Notes: a model not told the origin generated them from the sequence alone. DNA of 64,000 bases from Pseudomonas sp. UYIF39 (GCF_029963765.1 NZ_JALBYU010000011.1:121774-185773), one strand, 5' to 3'. Shown: positions 44,791 through 54,020, counted from the stretch's first letter. Numbers and translations are program-made.

Positions 44791-45159
44791 ATGAAAGCTT
44801 ACGAAAGCCTGAATTTCGCTGAAAAAATCGCCAGGATCGGCCCGTACTGGACGCCCAGGGTCATCGCCGAAATGAACGACTACCAGTTCAAGGTAGTGAA
44901 GCTGCTGGGGGATTTCATCTGGCACGATCACCTGGATACCGACGAAACGTTCATCGTCCTCGAAGGGCAACTGCGCATCGACTTTCGCGATGGCCACGTG
45001 CTGGTGAACGCCGGCGAAATGTATGTGGTGTCAAAAGGTGTCGAGCACAAACCGTTCGCCGAGCAGGAGGTGAAACTCCTGCTGATCGAACCCAAGGGTG
45101 TGCTGAACACGGGGAACGAAGGTGGCGAGCGCACGGCGCAAAATGACGTCTGGGTGTGA
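44791..45159 (+). CDS. single-domain cupin protein
   Basis: A 122-residue small beta-barrel protein with cupin motif 1 in GDFIWHDHLDTDETFIVLEGQL (His, His, Glu) and motif 2 around GVEHKPFA (His). It may hold a metal ion. It follows the AraC regulator by 76 bases in the same direction and ATG 44791 has a fair ribosome site. Role unknown; similar proteins bind small metabolites. Confidence 0.8.
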   Translation: MKAYESLNFAEKIARIGPYWTPRVIAEMNDYQFKVVKLLGDFIWHDHLDTDETFIVLEGQLRIDFRDGHVLVNAGEMYVVSKGVEHKPFAEQEVKLLLIEPKGVLNTGNEGGERTAQNDVWV

Positions 45160-45171
45160 AAGGCCGGCTGC

Positions 45172-45771
45172 TTACGTCTGCAAGGTTTTGCCGTCCACTG
45201 GATCGCCGATTTTCAGGAAGTGTCCGCCCGCCACATGGTGCAAGGTGCGCAACGCATCTTGCCCTTCGAAGTGCCAGCGACCGTCACTGAACACCCGCTC
45301 GTCTGCCTGAGCGGCAATCACTTCGGCCAGGAACAGATCGTACTGCTGGTGATTACTTGGCTCCGGCAGCAGTCGGCACTCCAGCCAGGCGACGCAGCCT
45401 TCGAGCATCGGCGCATCGATCAATTCAGCGCTGAAGGTCGCCAAGCCATAGACCTGGAATTTGTCCCGGCCTTGGTCCCGGGTCAATTCCAGGCCGGACG
45501 TCGAACCCACGGTCTGGACGATATCAGCCTGAGCGGCGCAGGGAACGTTCAGCACAAACGTACCCGAAGCCTCCAGCAATTGCCGTGTCCAGGTGGACTT
45601 GTCCAACACCACGGCAATTTTCGGCGGCTCGAAATCCAGTGGCATGGCCCAGGCCGCCGCCATGATGTTGCGCTGGCCGTCATGCGCCGCGCTGACCAAC
45701 ACGGTCGGGCCGTGATTAAGCAGACGATAAGCCTTGGCCAAGGGAACCGGGCGGCGGTGAGAAACGCTCAT
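45172..45771 (-). CDS. flavin reductase-like (FMN-binding split-barrel) protein
   Basis: A 199-residue protein of the flavin reductase family: TVLVSAAHDGQRNIMAAAWAMPLDFEPPKIAVVL is the FMN-binding start, and TFVLNVP with GSTSGLE follows. Members reduce flavin with NAD(P)H for partner monooxygenases or act as flavoproteins of unknown substrate. No monooxygenase gene is adjacent. It is convergent with the cupin gene. Confidence 0.85.
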   Translation of the reverse strand: MSVSHRRPVPLAKAYRLLNHGPTVLVSAAHDGQRNIMAAAWAMPLDFEPPKIAVVLDKSTWTRQLLEASGTFVLNVPCAAQADIVQTVGSTSGLELTRDQGRDKFQVYGLATFSAELIDAPMLEGCVAWLECRLLPEPSNHQQYDLFLAEVIAAQADERVFSDGRWHFEGQDALRTLHHVAGGHFLKIGDPVDGKTLQT

Positions 45772-45828
45772 GATGGCTGCTCCTGGGGAAAACGCCGATT
45801 GTAGCGATTTACGCCGCGATGGCAGGCA

Positions 45829-47145
45829 TCAAGTCGCCAACTGATTGGCAAACTGTCCGACTGCGTTCACCACTTTCTGTGCACCGTCCTGAATCTCGAC
45901 GATCACCGTCCCCGCCTCTGCCGCCAGCGCCAGCCCCTGTTCAGCCTGGAGTTTGCCCTCGGTCATCAGCGCCACGGCGTTGCGCGCCATGTCCTGGTTC
46001 TGGCGCACTACGCCGACAATCTCATCGGTTGCCTGGCTGGTGCGCGAAGCCAATTGCCGGACCTCATCCGCCACCACCGCGAAACCACGCCCCTGTTCCC
46101 CGGCCCGAGCCGCTTCGATGGCCGCGTTGAGCGCCAGCAGGTTGGTCTGTTCGGCAATCCCGCTGATGGTTTTGACGATAGTGCCGATCACCAGCGATTG
46201 CTCGTTCAGCGCTTCGATGCCTTCGCCGGCGGTCTGCATGTGTTTGGCCAAATCACGCATCACGTTGACCGCCTGAGTCACCACGGCGTTACCGCGCTGC
46301 GCGCTGCTGTCGGTTTGCTGCGAGGTGCTGTAGGCAATGTTGGCAGCTTCAGTGACGGCTTGCTCCTGATTGACTTGATCGGTAATCACCGTGGCGAACT
46401 TCACCACTTTGTAGAGCTTGTTGTTGGCATCGACCACCGGGTTATAGGACGCCTCCAGCCAGACCTCACGGCCATGGCTGTCGATACGTTTGAAACGCTC
46501 GGCGAAGAACTCGCCTGCATTCAAGCGGCGCCAGAAGTCCTGATACCCGGCGCTGTTGTATTCCTCGGGCTCGCAGAACATGCGGTGATGTTTGCCCTTG
46601 ATCTGCGCCAGGCTGTAACCCATGCCGCTGAGGAACCGGTCGTTGGCCGCCAGCACGTTGCCATTGAGGTCGAACTCGATCACTGCCGTGGAACGCACGA
46701 GCGCGCCGATCAGGTTCTCATGTTCACGAGACGCTTCGATGGTGCGGGTCAGGTCGCTGGAATAAATCGAGAAGTTCTTGATTTGGCCGCCCGCGGACCG
46801 GACCGGCTGCACGATCGAGCGCAGCCAGGCTTCCTGACCATTGCCGCGCAACAAACGCACCGTGCCGGCAAAGTGCTCGCCACGGGTCAGCGCGACCTTG
46901 AAGCGGTGGTGGAATTCGTCCGACTTCACATGCGCCGGGACGATGTCTTCGATGTGTCGCCCTATCAGGTCGCTGCTTTTGTAGAGCATCTCGCCGATGA
47001 AGTTCTGGTTGACCGATTGAATCCGCCCATCGGCATCGAGGGTCAGGACCAGCATCTCGCTTTCCAGACTTTCCTTCACTTGCTGGAGGCTGGAGAGTTC
47101 TTCGCGAAGAGCCGACAGCTCCTGCTTCAAGCGTTTGTTGAACAT
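45829..47145 (-). CDS. soluble PAS-PAS chemoreceptor (BdlA type)
   Basis: A 438-residue protein with two PAS domains (residues about 30-130, LTLDADGRIQSVNQNFIGEM; and 150-265, IEFDLNGNVLAANDRFLSGM) followed by a short MCP signalling domain with hairpin NLLALNAAIEAARAGEQGRG. No membrane segment and no HAMP domain. A short leading coiled coil (LKQELSALREELSSLQQVKE) precedes the PAS pair. The layout and length match BdlA, the biofilm-dispersion receptor of P. aeruginosa, and Aer-like energy sensors. Ligand not known; haem or FAD binding by PAS is possible. Confidence 0.88.
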   Translation of the reverse strand: MFNKRLKQELSALREELSSLQQVKESLESEMLVLTLDADGRIQSVNQNFIGEMLYKSSDLIGRHIEDIVPAHVKSDEFHHRFKVALTRGEHFAGTVRLLRGNGQEAWLRSIVQPVRSAGGQIKNFSIYSSDLTRTIEASREHENLIGALVRSTAVIEFDLNGNVLAANDRFLSGMGYSLAQIKGKHHRMFCEPEEYNSAGYQDFWRRLNAGEFFAERFKRIDSHGREVWLEASYNPVVDANNKLYKVVKFATVITDQVNQEQAVTEAANIAYSTSQQTDSSAQRGNAVVTQAVNVMRDLAKHMQTAGEGIEALNEQSLVIGTIVKTISGIAEQTNLLALNAAIEAARAGEQGRGFAVVADEVRQLASRTSQATDEIVGVVRQNQDMARNAVALMTEGKLQAEQGLALAAEAGTVIVEIQDGAQKVVNAVGQFANQLAT

Positions 47146-47274
47146 GGGGATACACCGATGGACAGGGATAGAAAGCGGTATGCAGCCTAACCATCGGCCT
47201 GGGGGATATTTTCTGAAGAGTGTTTCAGGGTTGTCCTACAAAAATAGTTGCTACACGTACGGTGCTGCCTACGA

Positions 47275-48588
47275 TTACATCGCGCCAGCAGTCGAGCAGG
47301 TGCCAACTTTTGGCATCCGCGTCCCGAAATACGCGGCACTGCTCACACCCACAGCCCCCATCACCGCGCAGAAGATCACGCAGATCCATGGGCTCCACGG
47401 CATCAGACCGATCAGCAACAACGGTGTGATACTCGCCCAGACGGCGTAGGCAATGTTGTAGGTGAAGGAAATCCCCGAGACACGGATCCGCGCCGGGAAC
47501 AGGCTGACCATCACCGACGGCACCGCGCCGACCACCCCGCAACCGAGACCGGCCACCGCGTATGCCAGGCCGATCCAGTTGCCACCGATGATCAGACAGG
47601 TATAGAGCACGCCGATGCCCAATGGCAGCAGCAGGCTATAAAGCATCACCGTGCGCCAGGCGCCAATGCGGTCGACCAGCAGCCCGGCGAGTACACAGCC
47701 GATATTCAAAAAGACAATGCCCAAGGCACTCAGGGCGAAGGTGTGGCTGGCGGTCATGCCGAAAGTTTTCTGCATCATGGTCGGGGTGATCACCACGAAC
47801 ACCACCACCGCCGAGGTCAATACGCAGGTGAGGATCATCGCCGGCAGCATGGCCAGACGGTGTTCACGCAAGACCGTGCGCAACGGCAGTTCGACAGCTG
47901 CATCCCGCTGGGCCTGCATGGCCATGAACACCGGGGTTTCGCTGAGCCAGCGGCGAAGCCAGACGCCGATTACGCCGAACACGCCGCCCAGCAGGAACGG
48001 GTAACGCCAGGCGTAATCAAGGATTTCTTCCGGAGTGAACGCCTGTGCCAGAAAAGTCGCCGTCAGGGCGCCGATCAGGTAACCAAACGTCAGCCCGGCC
48101 TGCAGGAAACCGAGGGCATAACCGCGATGCCCAACGGGCGCATGTTCGGCGACGAACACCCAGGCGCTCGGCACCTCACCGCCCACCGCCGCGCCTTGGA
48201 GGATTCGCAGGGCCAACAGCAGCAGCGGTGCGAAATAACCGATCTGGGCGTAGGTCGGCATGATGCCGATCAACAGGCACGGCAGCGCCATCATTAGGAT
48301 GCTCAGGCTGAAGACCTTCTTGCGGCCCAGTCGATCGGCGAAATGTGCCATCAGAATCCCGCCCAACGGCCGCGCCAAATAGCCGGTGGCGAAGATCCCG
48401 AAGCTTTGCAGCAGTCGCAGCCACTCCGGCATTTCCGGTGGGAAGAACAGCTGGCTGAGGGTCAGGGCGAAAAATACGAAAATGATGAAATCGTAGATTT
48501 CCAGCGCGCCGCCAAGGGCCGCAAGGCCGAGGGTCTTGTAGTCCGAGCGGGTGAACGGCGCCGGGCGCGAGGAGGTGTTGGCGGTCAT
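47275..48588 (-). CDS. MFS metabolite:proton symporter (KgtP/ShiA type)
   Basis: A 437-residue transporter with 12 hydrophobic segments. ARPLGGILMAHFADRLGRKKVFSLSI and RILQGAAVGGEVPSAWVFVAEH are signatures of the metabolite:H+ symporter branch that imports dicarboxylates, shikimate, proline or citrate. ATG 48588 is chosen to match this family's N-terminus; the frame extends 20 codons upstream. It is divergent from the atoE-like gene; both handle small carboxylates, but shared regulation is only a guess. Confidence 0.87.
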   Translation of the reverse strand: MTANTSSRPAPFTRSDYKTLGLAALGGALEIYDFIIFVFFALTLSQLFFPPEMPEWLRLLQSFGIFATGYLARPLGGILMAHFADRLGRKKVFSLSILMMALPCLLIGIMPTYAQIGYFAPLLLLALRILQGAAVGGEVPSAWVFVAEHAPVGHRGYALGFLQAGLTFGYLIGALTATFLAQAFTPEEILDYAWRYPFLLGGVFGVIGVWLRRWLSETPVFMAMQAQRDAAVELPLRTVLREHRLAMLPAMILTCVLTSAVVVFVVITPTMMQKTFGMTASHTFALSALGIVFLNIGCVLAGLLVDRIGAWRTVMLYSLLLPLGIGVLYTCLIIGGNWIGLAYAVAGLGCGVVGAVPSVMVSLFPARIRVSGISFTYNIAYAVWASITPLLLIGLMPWSPWICVIFCAVMGAVGVSSAAYFGTRMPKVGTCSTAGAM

Positions 48589-48789
48589 GAAAAGAACTCG
48601 GGCATAGGCAAAAAACCAAGGCGCCCATGGTCTACGCAAACGCGCCAACGGACAACCCGTTAGACCAAAGTCCTAGACTCGTAAAACTTCGTCACAAAAT
48701 AGAACCGATTGTTTTACTGTTGGCACCTGTCTAGACGGGCCTTTGCGGTCCTGAAGACCACAACAAACATAAAAATTCGAGGTATACCC

Positions 48790-50208
48790 GTGGCCGCTGA
48801 TATCGAAGATACCCGCTCTGCCCGCTTTGCCCTGCGCTGCTCCAGTTTTGCCGAACGCTGGTTCCCTGACTCCTGGGTGTTTGCCGCACTGGCGGTGATT
48901 ATCGTTGCCGTGGCGACCCTGTTCATGGGCGCCAAACCCACCGACGCCGCCATGGCCTTCGGTGACGGATTCTGGAGCCTGATCCCGTTCACCATGCAGA
49001 TGGCTTTCGTGGTGATCGGCGGTTATGTGGTCGCCAGCTCGCCACCGGCAGTGAAACTGATCGACCGGCTGGCGCGGATCCCGAAAAACGGCCGTTCGGC
49101 CGTGGCCTGGGTTGCGTTGATCTCTATGGTCGCTTCGCTGCTGAACTGGGGGTTGTCGCTGGTGTTTGGCGGTTTGCTGGTGCGTGCCCTCGCCCGCCGT
49201 AACGATCTGAAAATGGACTACCGCGCTGCCGGTGCTGCCGCCTATCTGGGTCTCGGCGCAGTGTGGGCCTTGGGTCTGTCCTCGTCCGCCGCGCAATTGC
49301 AGGCCAACCCGGCCAGCCTGCCGCCTTCGATTCTGTCGATCACCGGGGTGATTCCTTTCACGCAAACGATCTTTCTCTGGCAGTCGGGTGTGATGTTGCT
49401 GGCGCTGATCGTGATCTCGCTGATCATTGCCTACGCCACCGCACCCGGCCCGAACTCTGCCCGTGACGCCAAAGCCTGCGGCATCGACCCGAGCTTTAAC
49501 CTGCCGCCGTTACAACCGCGCACCCGCCCCGGCGAATGGCTGGAGCACAGCCCGCTGCTGACGATTTTGCTGGTGCTGCTGGCGGCCGGATGGCTGTTCC
49601 ACGAGTTCTCGACCAAACCGGCGATCAGCGCGATTTCCGGGCTGAACACCTACAACTTCCTGTTCATCATGCTCGGCGCCCTACTGCACTGGCGCCCGCG
49701 CAGCTTCCTTGACGCGGTGAGCCGTGCGGTGCCGACCACCACGGGCGTACTGATTCAGTTCCCGCTGTATGGCTCGATTGCCGCGCTGATGACCACCGTC
49801 AAAGGCACTGACGCTCAGACGCTGGCTCACCACATCTCGACCTTTTTCGTACAAATTGCGTCCCACGACACCTACGCGCTGCTGATGGGCGTGTACTCGG
49901 CGATCCTCGGTTTCTTCATCCCGTCCGGCGGGGGCAAGTGGATCATCGAAGCGCCGTATGTCATGCAAGTGGCCACCGACCTGAACTACCACCTGGGCTG
50001 GGCCGTGCAGATCTACAACGCCGCCGAAGCCCTGCCGAACCTGATCAACCCGTTCTACATGCTGCCGCTGCTGGGTGTGCTCGGGTTGAAGGCGCGGGAT
50101 TTGATCGGGTTTTCGTTCGTGCAACTGCTGGTTCACACGCCGCTGGTGCTGTTTCTGCTGTGGGCGCTGGGGACAACGCTGACGTATACGGCACCGGTCA
50201 TGCCGTAA
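48790..50208 (+). CDS. atoE: short-chain fatty acid transporter, AtoE/TIGR00366 type
   Basis: A 472-residue membrane protein with about 12 hydrophobic segments. FAERWFPDSWVFAALAVIIV at the start, LNWGLSLVFGGLLVRALARR and FFIPSGGGKWIIEAPYVM near the end are typical of AtoE proteins that take up acetoacetate and short-chain fatty acids. The start is GTG 48790 with CGAGG seven bases upstream; upstream codons lack a site. No atoDAB genes are in the window. Confidence 0.88.
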   Translation: MAADIEDTRSARFALRCSSFAERWFPDSWVFAALAVIIVAVATLFMGAKPTDAAMAFGDGFWSLIPFTMQMAFVVIGGYVVASSPPAVKLIDRLARIPKNGRSAVAWVALISMVASLLNWGLSLVFGGLLVRALARRNDLKMDYRAAGAAAYLGLGAVWALGLSSSAAQLQANPASLPPSILSITGVIPFTQTIFLWQSGVMLLALIVISLIIAYATAPGPNSARDAKACGIDPSFNLPPLQPRTRPGEWLEHSPLLTILLVLLAAGWLFHEFSTKPAISAISGLNTYNFLFIMLGALLHWRPRSFLDAVSRAVPTTTGVLIQFPLYGSIAALMTTVKGTDAQTLAHHISTFFVQIASHDTYALLMGVYSAILGFFIPSGGGKWIIEAPYVMQVATDLNYHLGWAVQIYNAAEALPNLINPFYMLPLLGVLGLKARDLIGFSFVQLLVHTPLVLFLLWALGTTLTYTAPVMP

Positions 50209-50264
50209 CACGTAAGTGATTGCACATGCTGCGGGCAGGTGCAATCAGTTCACCCTGCTTGAGC

Positions 50265-50414
50265 ATGAAACAAACGCCTAGATTCATCCTACAAACAGGC
50301 TCGATTGCGCCTGACATGAAACCCGGAGAGTTCTTATCTCCAACCTATAAATCGCTGAGTAAACTCCGACAGCTCACAAACTTTTTAAAGCAAGACAGCA
50401 CTGACCAAGGATGA
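50265..50414 (+). CDS. possible small protein in AT-rich patch
   Basis: A 49-codon frame from ATG 50265 ends with TGA at 50412-50414, overlapping an ATG at 50411 (ATGA), which would couple it to the next gene. It reads MKQTPRFILQTGSIAPDMKP with a charged end. The ribosome site (TTGAG) is weak. Its base composition is lower in GC than the flanks. No family recognised; it may be only a leader. Confidence 0.3.
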   Translation: MKQTPRFILQTGSIAPDMKPGEFLSPTYKSLSKLRQLTNFLKQDSTDQG

Positions 50415-50422
50415 ACAAACAC

Positions 50423-50743
50423 ATGTCTTTAATATCGAAAACGCTGGAAGAGATGATTAACGAGATTTACCAGGACGGTAGGGTTTCAGTCGTTGAATAT
50501 AAAAAGCTGCGTGATGATGCAGATCGTCGTATGGACGCTGTCGTCCGTGAGTTCGGCCAGCACAACAATTTGACCGCCCTTCAAAAAGCGATGGATGTCG
50601 TCATGCAATTAACGCAAACGTCCATCATTGATGCCAAAAAAGCCAAACTGACCGATACAGGAGAGGCCATCGTCAAGGATGCCGTATTTGCACAGGTCGA
50701 GTACTTGCGCGCCGGTACTCATCTGGCACTAAAGCTGTTGTAA
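50423..50743 (+). CDS. small helical protein of unknown family
   Basis: A 106-residue protein (110 from ATG 50411) that starts MSLISKTLEEMINEIYQDG and is predicted to be all helical and charged. No signal peptide, membrane segment or known domain is seen; DGRVSVVEYKKL faintly resembles half an EF-hand loop. The bases 50421-50480 contain 38% G+C by hand count, against 65% at 49981-50040 in atoE, so it was probably acquired. AAGGA lies 11 bases before ATG 50423. Possible roles such as an immunity protein or effector chaperone cannot be supported from sequence. Confidence 0.6.
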   Translation: MSLISKTLEEMINEIYQDGRVSVVEYKKLRDDADRRMDAVVREFGQHNNLTALQKAMDVVMQLTQTSIIDAKKAKLTDTGEAIVKDAVFAQVEYLRAGTHLALKLL

Positions 50744-50928
50744 CGCTTCAACCTTCGTCCGGTCCATAGACATTAAACCCGGGCCGGACGCCATAACCGA
50801 GAGTTCCTGGCATACACACCGCAGGCTCTACGCAAAAAAACCACACGCACACACTGTTCTGTGTAACGCCGCTGATCCAGTATGGCGCGTACCCCAATCA
50901 ACGGGACCACGCTGAAAAGGATCTGAGC

Positions 50929-52101
50929 ATGTTCAAATTCGCAGCACTCACCCTCGCGGCCCTCACCCTGAGCGCCGCCGCCCATGCCGATGTCGACCTG
51001 AAGCTGGGCAGTACCGAACGCGTCACCCGCCTGTTCGCCTATCCCAACAACTGCAACGTGATCTGCTTTCGCAACTGGACGCTGGAGCAAACGGTCGAGC
51101 ATTACCTGACTCAAAGCGTGCAGCGCGATGGTTACAGCGCGGCGAAAGTGCTGGTCAAAACCGATAACAATCAGCTCTACGCCGAAATCAGCGGCGTACC
51201 CAATGGCTATGAAAAACCGTTGGCGGCGTTGCTCGATGCCGGTGATCTGGCCTATACCGGCGCCAGCAAGCTGAATGCCGATGGCAAGTGGGCTTACAGC
51301 TGGTATCTATTCCTGCCACTGGGCATGGCCCTGGAAAACCGCAAAAGCGTTGAACTGTTGCACTTCCCACCCGACTATTCGTTGACCCAGGCTCAGGATT
51401 ACCTGCGATCTGCCACCACCGATCGCTGGGCCACACTGCTGACTGACAACGGAATCCCGGCCGACCAGACGCCGGGCTACCAGACCATCATCGACATTGC
51501 ACCGATTGCCGCGCCGTCCAACGCTGGCAAAGATCTGGAAGGCGTCTACGACTACTTCAAGGACTACCAGACCACCATGGTCAAGCAACTCAGCCAGAAC
51601 GCCAGTGGTGCTGTGTTGCCGATGGTCGCCTTCGGCGCGCCAGTACGTAACTGGATCAAGCAGCAATACGGGCCGACCGTGAACGTGCTGGGCCTGGTCA
51701 GCATCAGTCCGAGCGACGGGGTGAAAGTGCCAGTGCTGGGTTCCAACCACCCAAGCTACATTTGGTACGCCGCCGACCCGAAAAGCTATACCGGCAACGA
51801 TGCCCAGGCCAAGGCCGACGCGGCGGGCCTTAAAGTCATGGGCCAGGATTTGAGTGCCGCATGCTGGCAGGCCGCCATGGGCCGCCAACCGGACAGTAAT
51901 CCCGATATTGAACTGAGAAGTTGCACCCAAACCTGGCAAGTGGCCCAGGCAGACAAAACCTGCGAACTGTTCTATACCTCGATCCGCGACCTGACGCCCG
52001 AAAAAGCCGTGGCCAAGTGCGCGACGGCACCGATCAAATCTCAGCTCAAACAGCTGAAAGCCCCGGTACCCGCGACTGCGATCCCTGTCCCGCCTCTGTA
52101 A
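50929..52101 (+). CDS. exported protein of unknown function
   Basis: A 390-residue protein with signal peptide MFKFAALTLAALTLSAAAHA cut near residue 21. The mature part is soluble, with cysteines spaced as likely disulfides (NNCNVICF near the N-terminus; AACWQ, RSCTQ, KTCEL and AKCAT in the last 90 residues) and a Pro-rich end. It should be periplasmic or secreted. No motif is recognised. Strong terminator hairpin follows. ATG 50929 has AAAGGA at good spacing. Confidence 0.75.
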   Translation: MFKFAALTLAALTLSAAAHADVDLKLGSTERVTRLFAYPNNCNVICFRNWTLEQTVEHYLTQSVQRDGYSAAKVLVKTDNNQLYAEISGVPNGYEKPLAALLDAGDLAYTGASKLNADGKWAYSWYLFLPLGMALENRKSVELLHFPPDYSLTQAQDYLRSATTDRWATLLTDNGIPADQTPGYQTIIDIAPIAAPSNAGKDLEGVYDYFKDYQTTMVKQLSQNASGAVLPMVAFGAPVRNWIKQQYGPTVNVLGLVSISPSDGVKVPVLGSNHPSYIWYAADPKSYTGNDAQAKADAAGLKVMGQDLSAACWQAAMGRQPDSNPDIELRSCTQTWQVAQADKTCELFYTSIRDLTPEKAVAKCATAPIKSQLKQLKAPVPATAIPVPPL

Positions 52102-52108
52102 AACGATG

Positions 52109-52154
52109 AACGGCGGGTCCACTGTCATAACTGACAGTAGACCCGCCGTTTCAT
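52109..52154 (+). terminator. terminator hairpin after the exported protein gene
   Basis: A 19-base stem with one mismatch (arms AACGGCGGGTC...ACTGTCA and the complement, four-base loop TAAC) directly after the stop; a short T run follows. Confidence 0.85.
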
Positions 52155-52245
52155 TTGCGAGAGGCTTGAGTCGTACCCATGTGTTGCAGAGCTGACAGGA
52201 TCGTCAGCTGACGGAGTTCGCAGCACCCAGCCGACAAGGACCGTT

Positions 52246-52770
52246 ATGAAAACCCACGCCCTGCACGAGACGCTTGCACAACCTCCCGATGGGATTTATC
52301 CATTTGCGGAGCTGCCCGTTCGACTTGGATTCCCCTCCAGGGCCGACTTCGAGATTATCGACAACAGCAACGGATCGGCGGGAGCCGTCGCAGTACTTCG
52401 GGATTTTCCACGCATCAGCCGAATATGTCGGGCTTCGGGGCATCTGCTGCCTTATCGGTGTCGGTATACCCGGCAAATGGCCCGTGACATCCATGTCTAC
52501 GACCCGAGCTTCTGCGGGCTGCTGCGACACTCCTGCGACCCAAACGTATTTCTCGACATGAGCGAGCTGTGGTTGTGGGCGCTGAAGGACATCAAAAAAG
52601 GCGACCGACTGACGATGGACTACGCTACCACCGAAGACAAACTCCTGCACCAGTTCGCCTGCCAGTGCGGTTCGTTCGACTGCCGTGGCTGGATCACCGG
52701 CTACGATGAACCGCCGAACGCCGACGGCCAGTTGTTTTTGCAGCACTGGCGCCGGCGAAGTCTCTGCTGA
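52246..52770 (+). CDS. SET-domain protein
   Basis: A 174-residue protein with the SET methyltransferase core: LLRHSCDPNVFLDM (the NHSC-type SAM/pseudoknot motif), IKKGDRLTMDYA and a post-SET zinc cluster CQCGSFDCRGWI. SET domains methylate lysines on proteins and are rare but known in bacteria. No other domain is present. It lies between the exported protein gene and carbonic anhydrase, convergent with the latter. Target unknown. Confidence 0.83.
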   Translation: MKTHALHETLAQPPDGIYPFAELPVRLGFPSRADFEIIDNSNGSAGAVAVLRDFPRISRICRASGHLLPYRCRYTRQMARDIHVYDPSFCGLLRHSCDPNVFLDMSELWLWALKDIKKGDRLTMDYATTEDKLLHQFACQCGSFDCRGWITGYDEPPNADGQLFLQHWRRRSLC

Positions 52771-52776
52771 AGGGCG

Positions 52777-53421
52777 TTACAACGTCTCGACCGGACGCAG
52801 ACGGTATTGCGGCGGCAATTGCTCGAAACCGCTAATGGTGGCGTTCAGGCTTTTCCAGCGACCGTCCTTGATGCCATAGATGCAGCCGTGAACAGACAGG
52901 CTCTGCCCGCGGTGCCAGGCGTTTTGCACAATGCTGGTGTGCCCGACATTGGCCACTTGCTGGATCACGTTGTATTCGCAGAGGCGGTCGACCCGCTCCT
53001 CTTCGGTGGGCAACTTGGCGAGTTCTTCGCGTTTTTCATAATAGAGATCGCGAATCGAGCGCAGCCAGCCGTCGATCAGGCCCAGCTGACGGTCCTGCAT
53101 CGAGGCGCGCACGCCGCCGCAGCCATAGTGGCCGGTAACGAGGATGTGTTTGACCTTCAGCACGTCGACCGCGTACTGAATCACCGACAGGCAGTTGAGG
53201 TCGGTGTGCAGCACTACGTTGGCCACATTGCGGTGGACAAACAGATCGCCGGGCAGCATGCCGACGATCTCGTTCGCCGGCACCCGGGCGTCGGAGCAAC
53301 CGATCCACAGGTATTCCGGGGTTTGCTGACGGGCCAGCTTGGCGAAGAAATCAGGATCTTCTTTGGTGATCGCGTCAGCCCAGCGCTCGTTGTTATCAAT
53401 CAGATCTTGTAATTCGTTCAT
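52777..53421 (-). CDS. can: beta-class carbonic anhydrase
   Basis: The 214-residue zinc enzyme interconverts CO2 and bicarbonate. Zinc ligands and catalytic dyad are present: CSDARV (Cys, Asp, Arg near residue 42) and HYGCGGV (His, Cys near residue 98). MNELQDLIDNNERWADAI from ATG 53421 is the usual beginning; the 15-codon upstream extension has no site. Position beside rimI matches PA4676. Confidence 0.94.
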   Translation of the reverse strand: MNELQDLIDNNERWADAITKEDPDFFAKLARQQTPEYLWIGCSDARVPANEIVGMLPGDLFVHRNVANVVLHTDLNCLSVIQYAVDVLKVKHILVTGHYGCGGVRASMQDRQLGLIDGWLRSIRDLYYEKREELAKLPTEEERVDRLCEYNVIQQVANVGHTSIVQNAWHRGQSLSVHGCIYGIKDGRWKSLNATISGFEQLPPQYRLRPVETL

Positions 53422-53572
53422 GCAATGAAACCTCGAGAATGATGCGCTTCTATGACAGACAACCATCTGTCGGGGTCACGCGCCAGATGCAGAAACCCGG
53501 TTTTCCATGCCGGAGGAATTCTCAGCAGCCCAGGGGGTCCACCTAGTAAGGCCTACAGTATGAGGAATTGCC

Positions 53573-53977
53573 ATGACTGAATCACGACGTCCGTACGATG
53601 CGGTGCAACCCGAGCCCATCGATGACAACGAAGACCGCATGGGTTCGATGCATGAGCTGGATTTCGACGAGGAAGAACCCAGCGCCAAAATCGGCGACGA
53701 GCTGACGCAAGCGGAGCGTGAACGCCTGATGCCTCGGGAACGCGTACGTGAAGCCGGCATGACCGGGGCCTCGACCGATGACCATGAGTCCACCGACGAC
53801 GACATGAGCCCGGAAACCCTGATCCATGAAGACGGCGCACGGGACTCCCACGAAGCAGGTGAAGGTGGCCAGGCCGATTGGGATTTGAGCATTGTCGATG
53901 AAGACGACATCGGCGGGGGCAATGGGCTGGATGAAGAGGAACTAGCGCGGCGGGATCCGATGGACGGTAATCGTTGA
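53573..53977 (+). CDS. very acidic small protein, Pseudomonas-conserved
   Basis: A 134-residue protein rich in Asp and Glu (for example DDNEDRMGSMHELDFDEEEP) and low in hydrophobic residues, so probably disordered. It has been annotated elsewhere, to my memory, as HPr-related or kinase/phosphatase-like, but no such domain is visible here. ATG 53573 has a moderate site (TATGAGG upstream). Its position between carbonic anhydrase and rimI matches PA4677. Confidence 0.75.
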   Translation: MTESRRPYDAVQPEPIDDNEDRMGSMHELDFDEEEPSAKIGDELTQAERERLMPRERVREAGMTGASTDDHESTDDDMSPETLIHEDGARDSHEAGEGGQADWDLSIVDEDDIGGGNGLDEEELARRDPMDGNR

Positions 53978-53981
53978 TCGT

Positions 53982-54007
53982 TGGCGAGGGAGCTTGCTCC
54001 CTCGCCA
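53982..54007. repeat. REP-like palindrome downstream of rimI
   Basis: TGGCGAGGGAGC and GCTCCCTCGCCA form a 12-base perfect stem with a two-base loop, the core of a common Pseudomonas REP. It lies between convergent genes. Confidence 0.8.
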
Positions 54008-54020
54008 CAATAGCTGTAGC

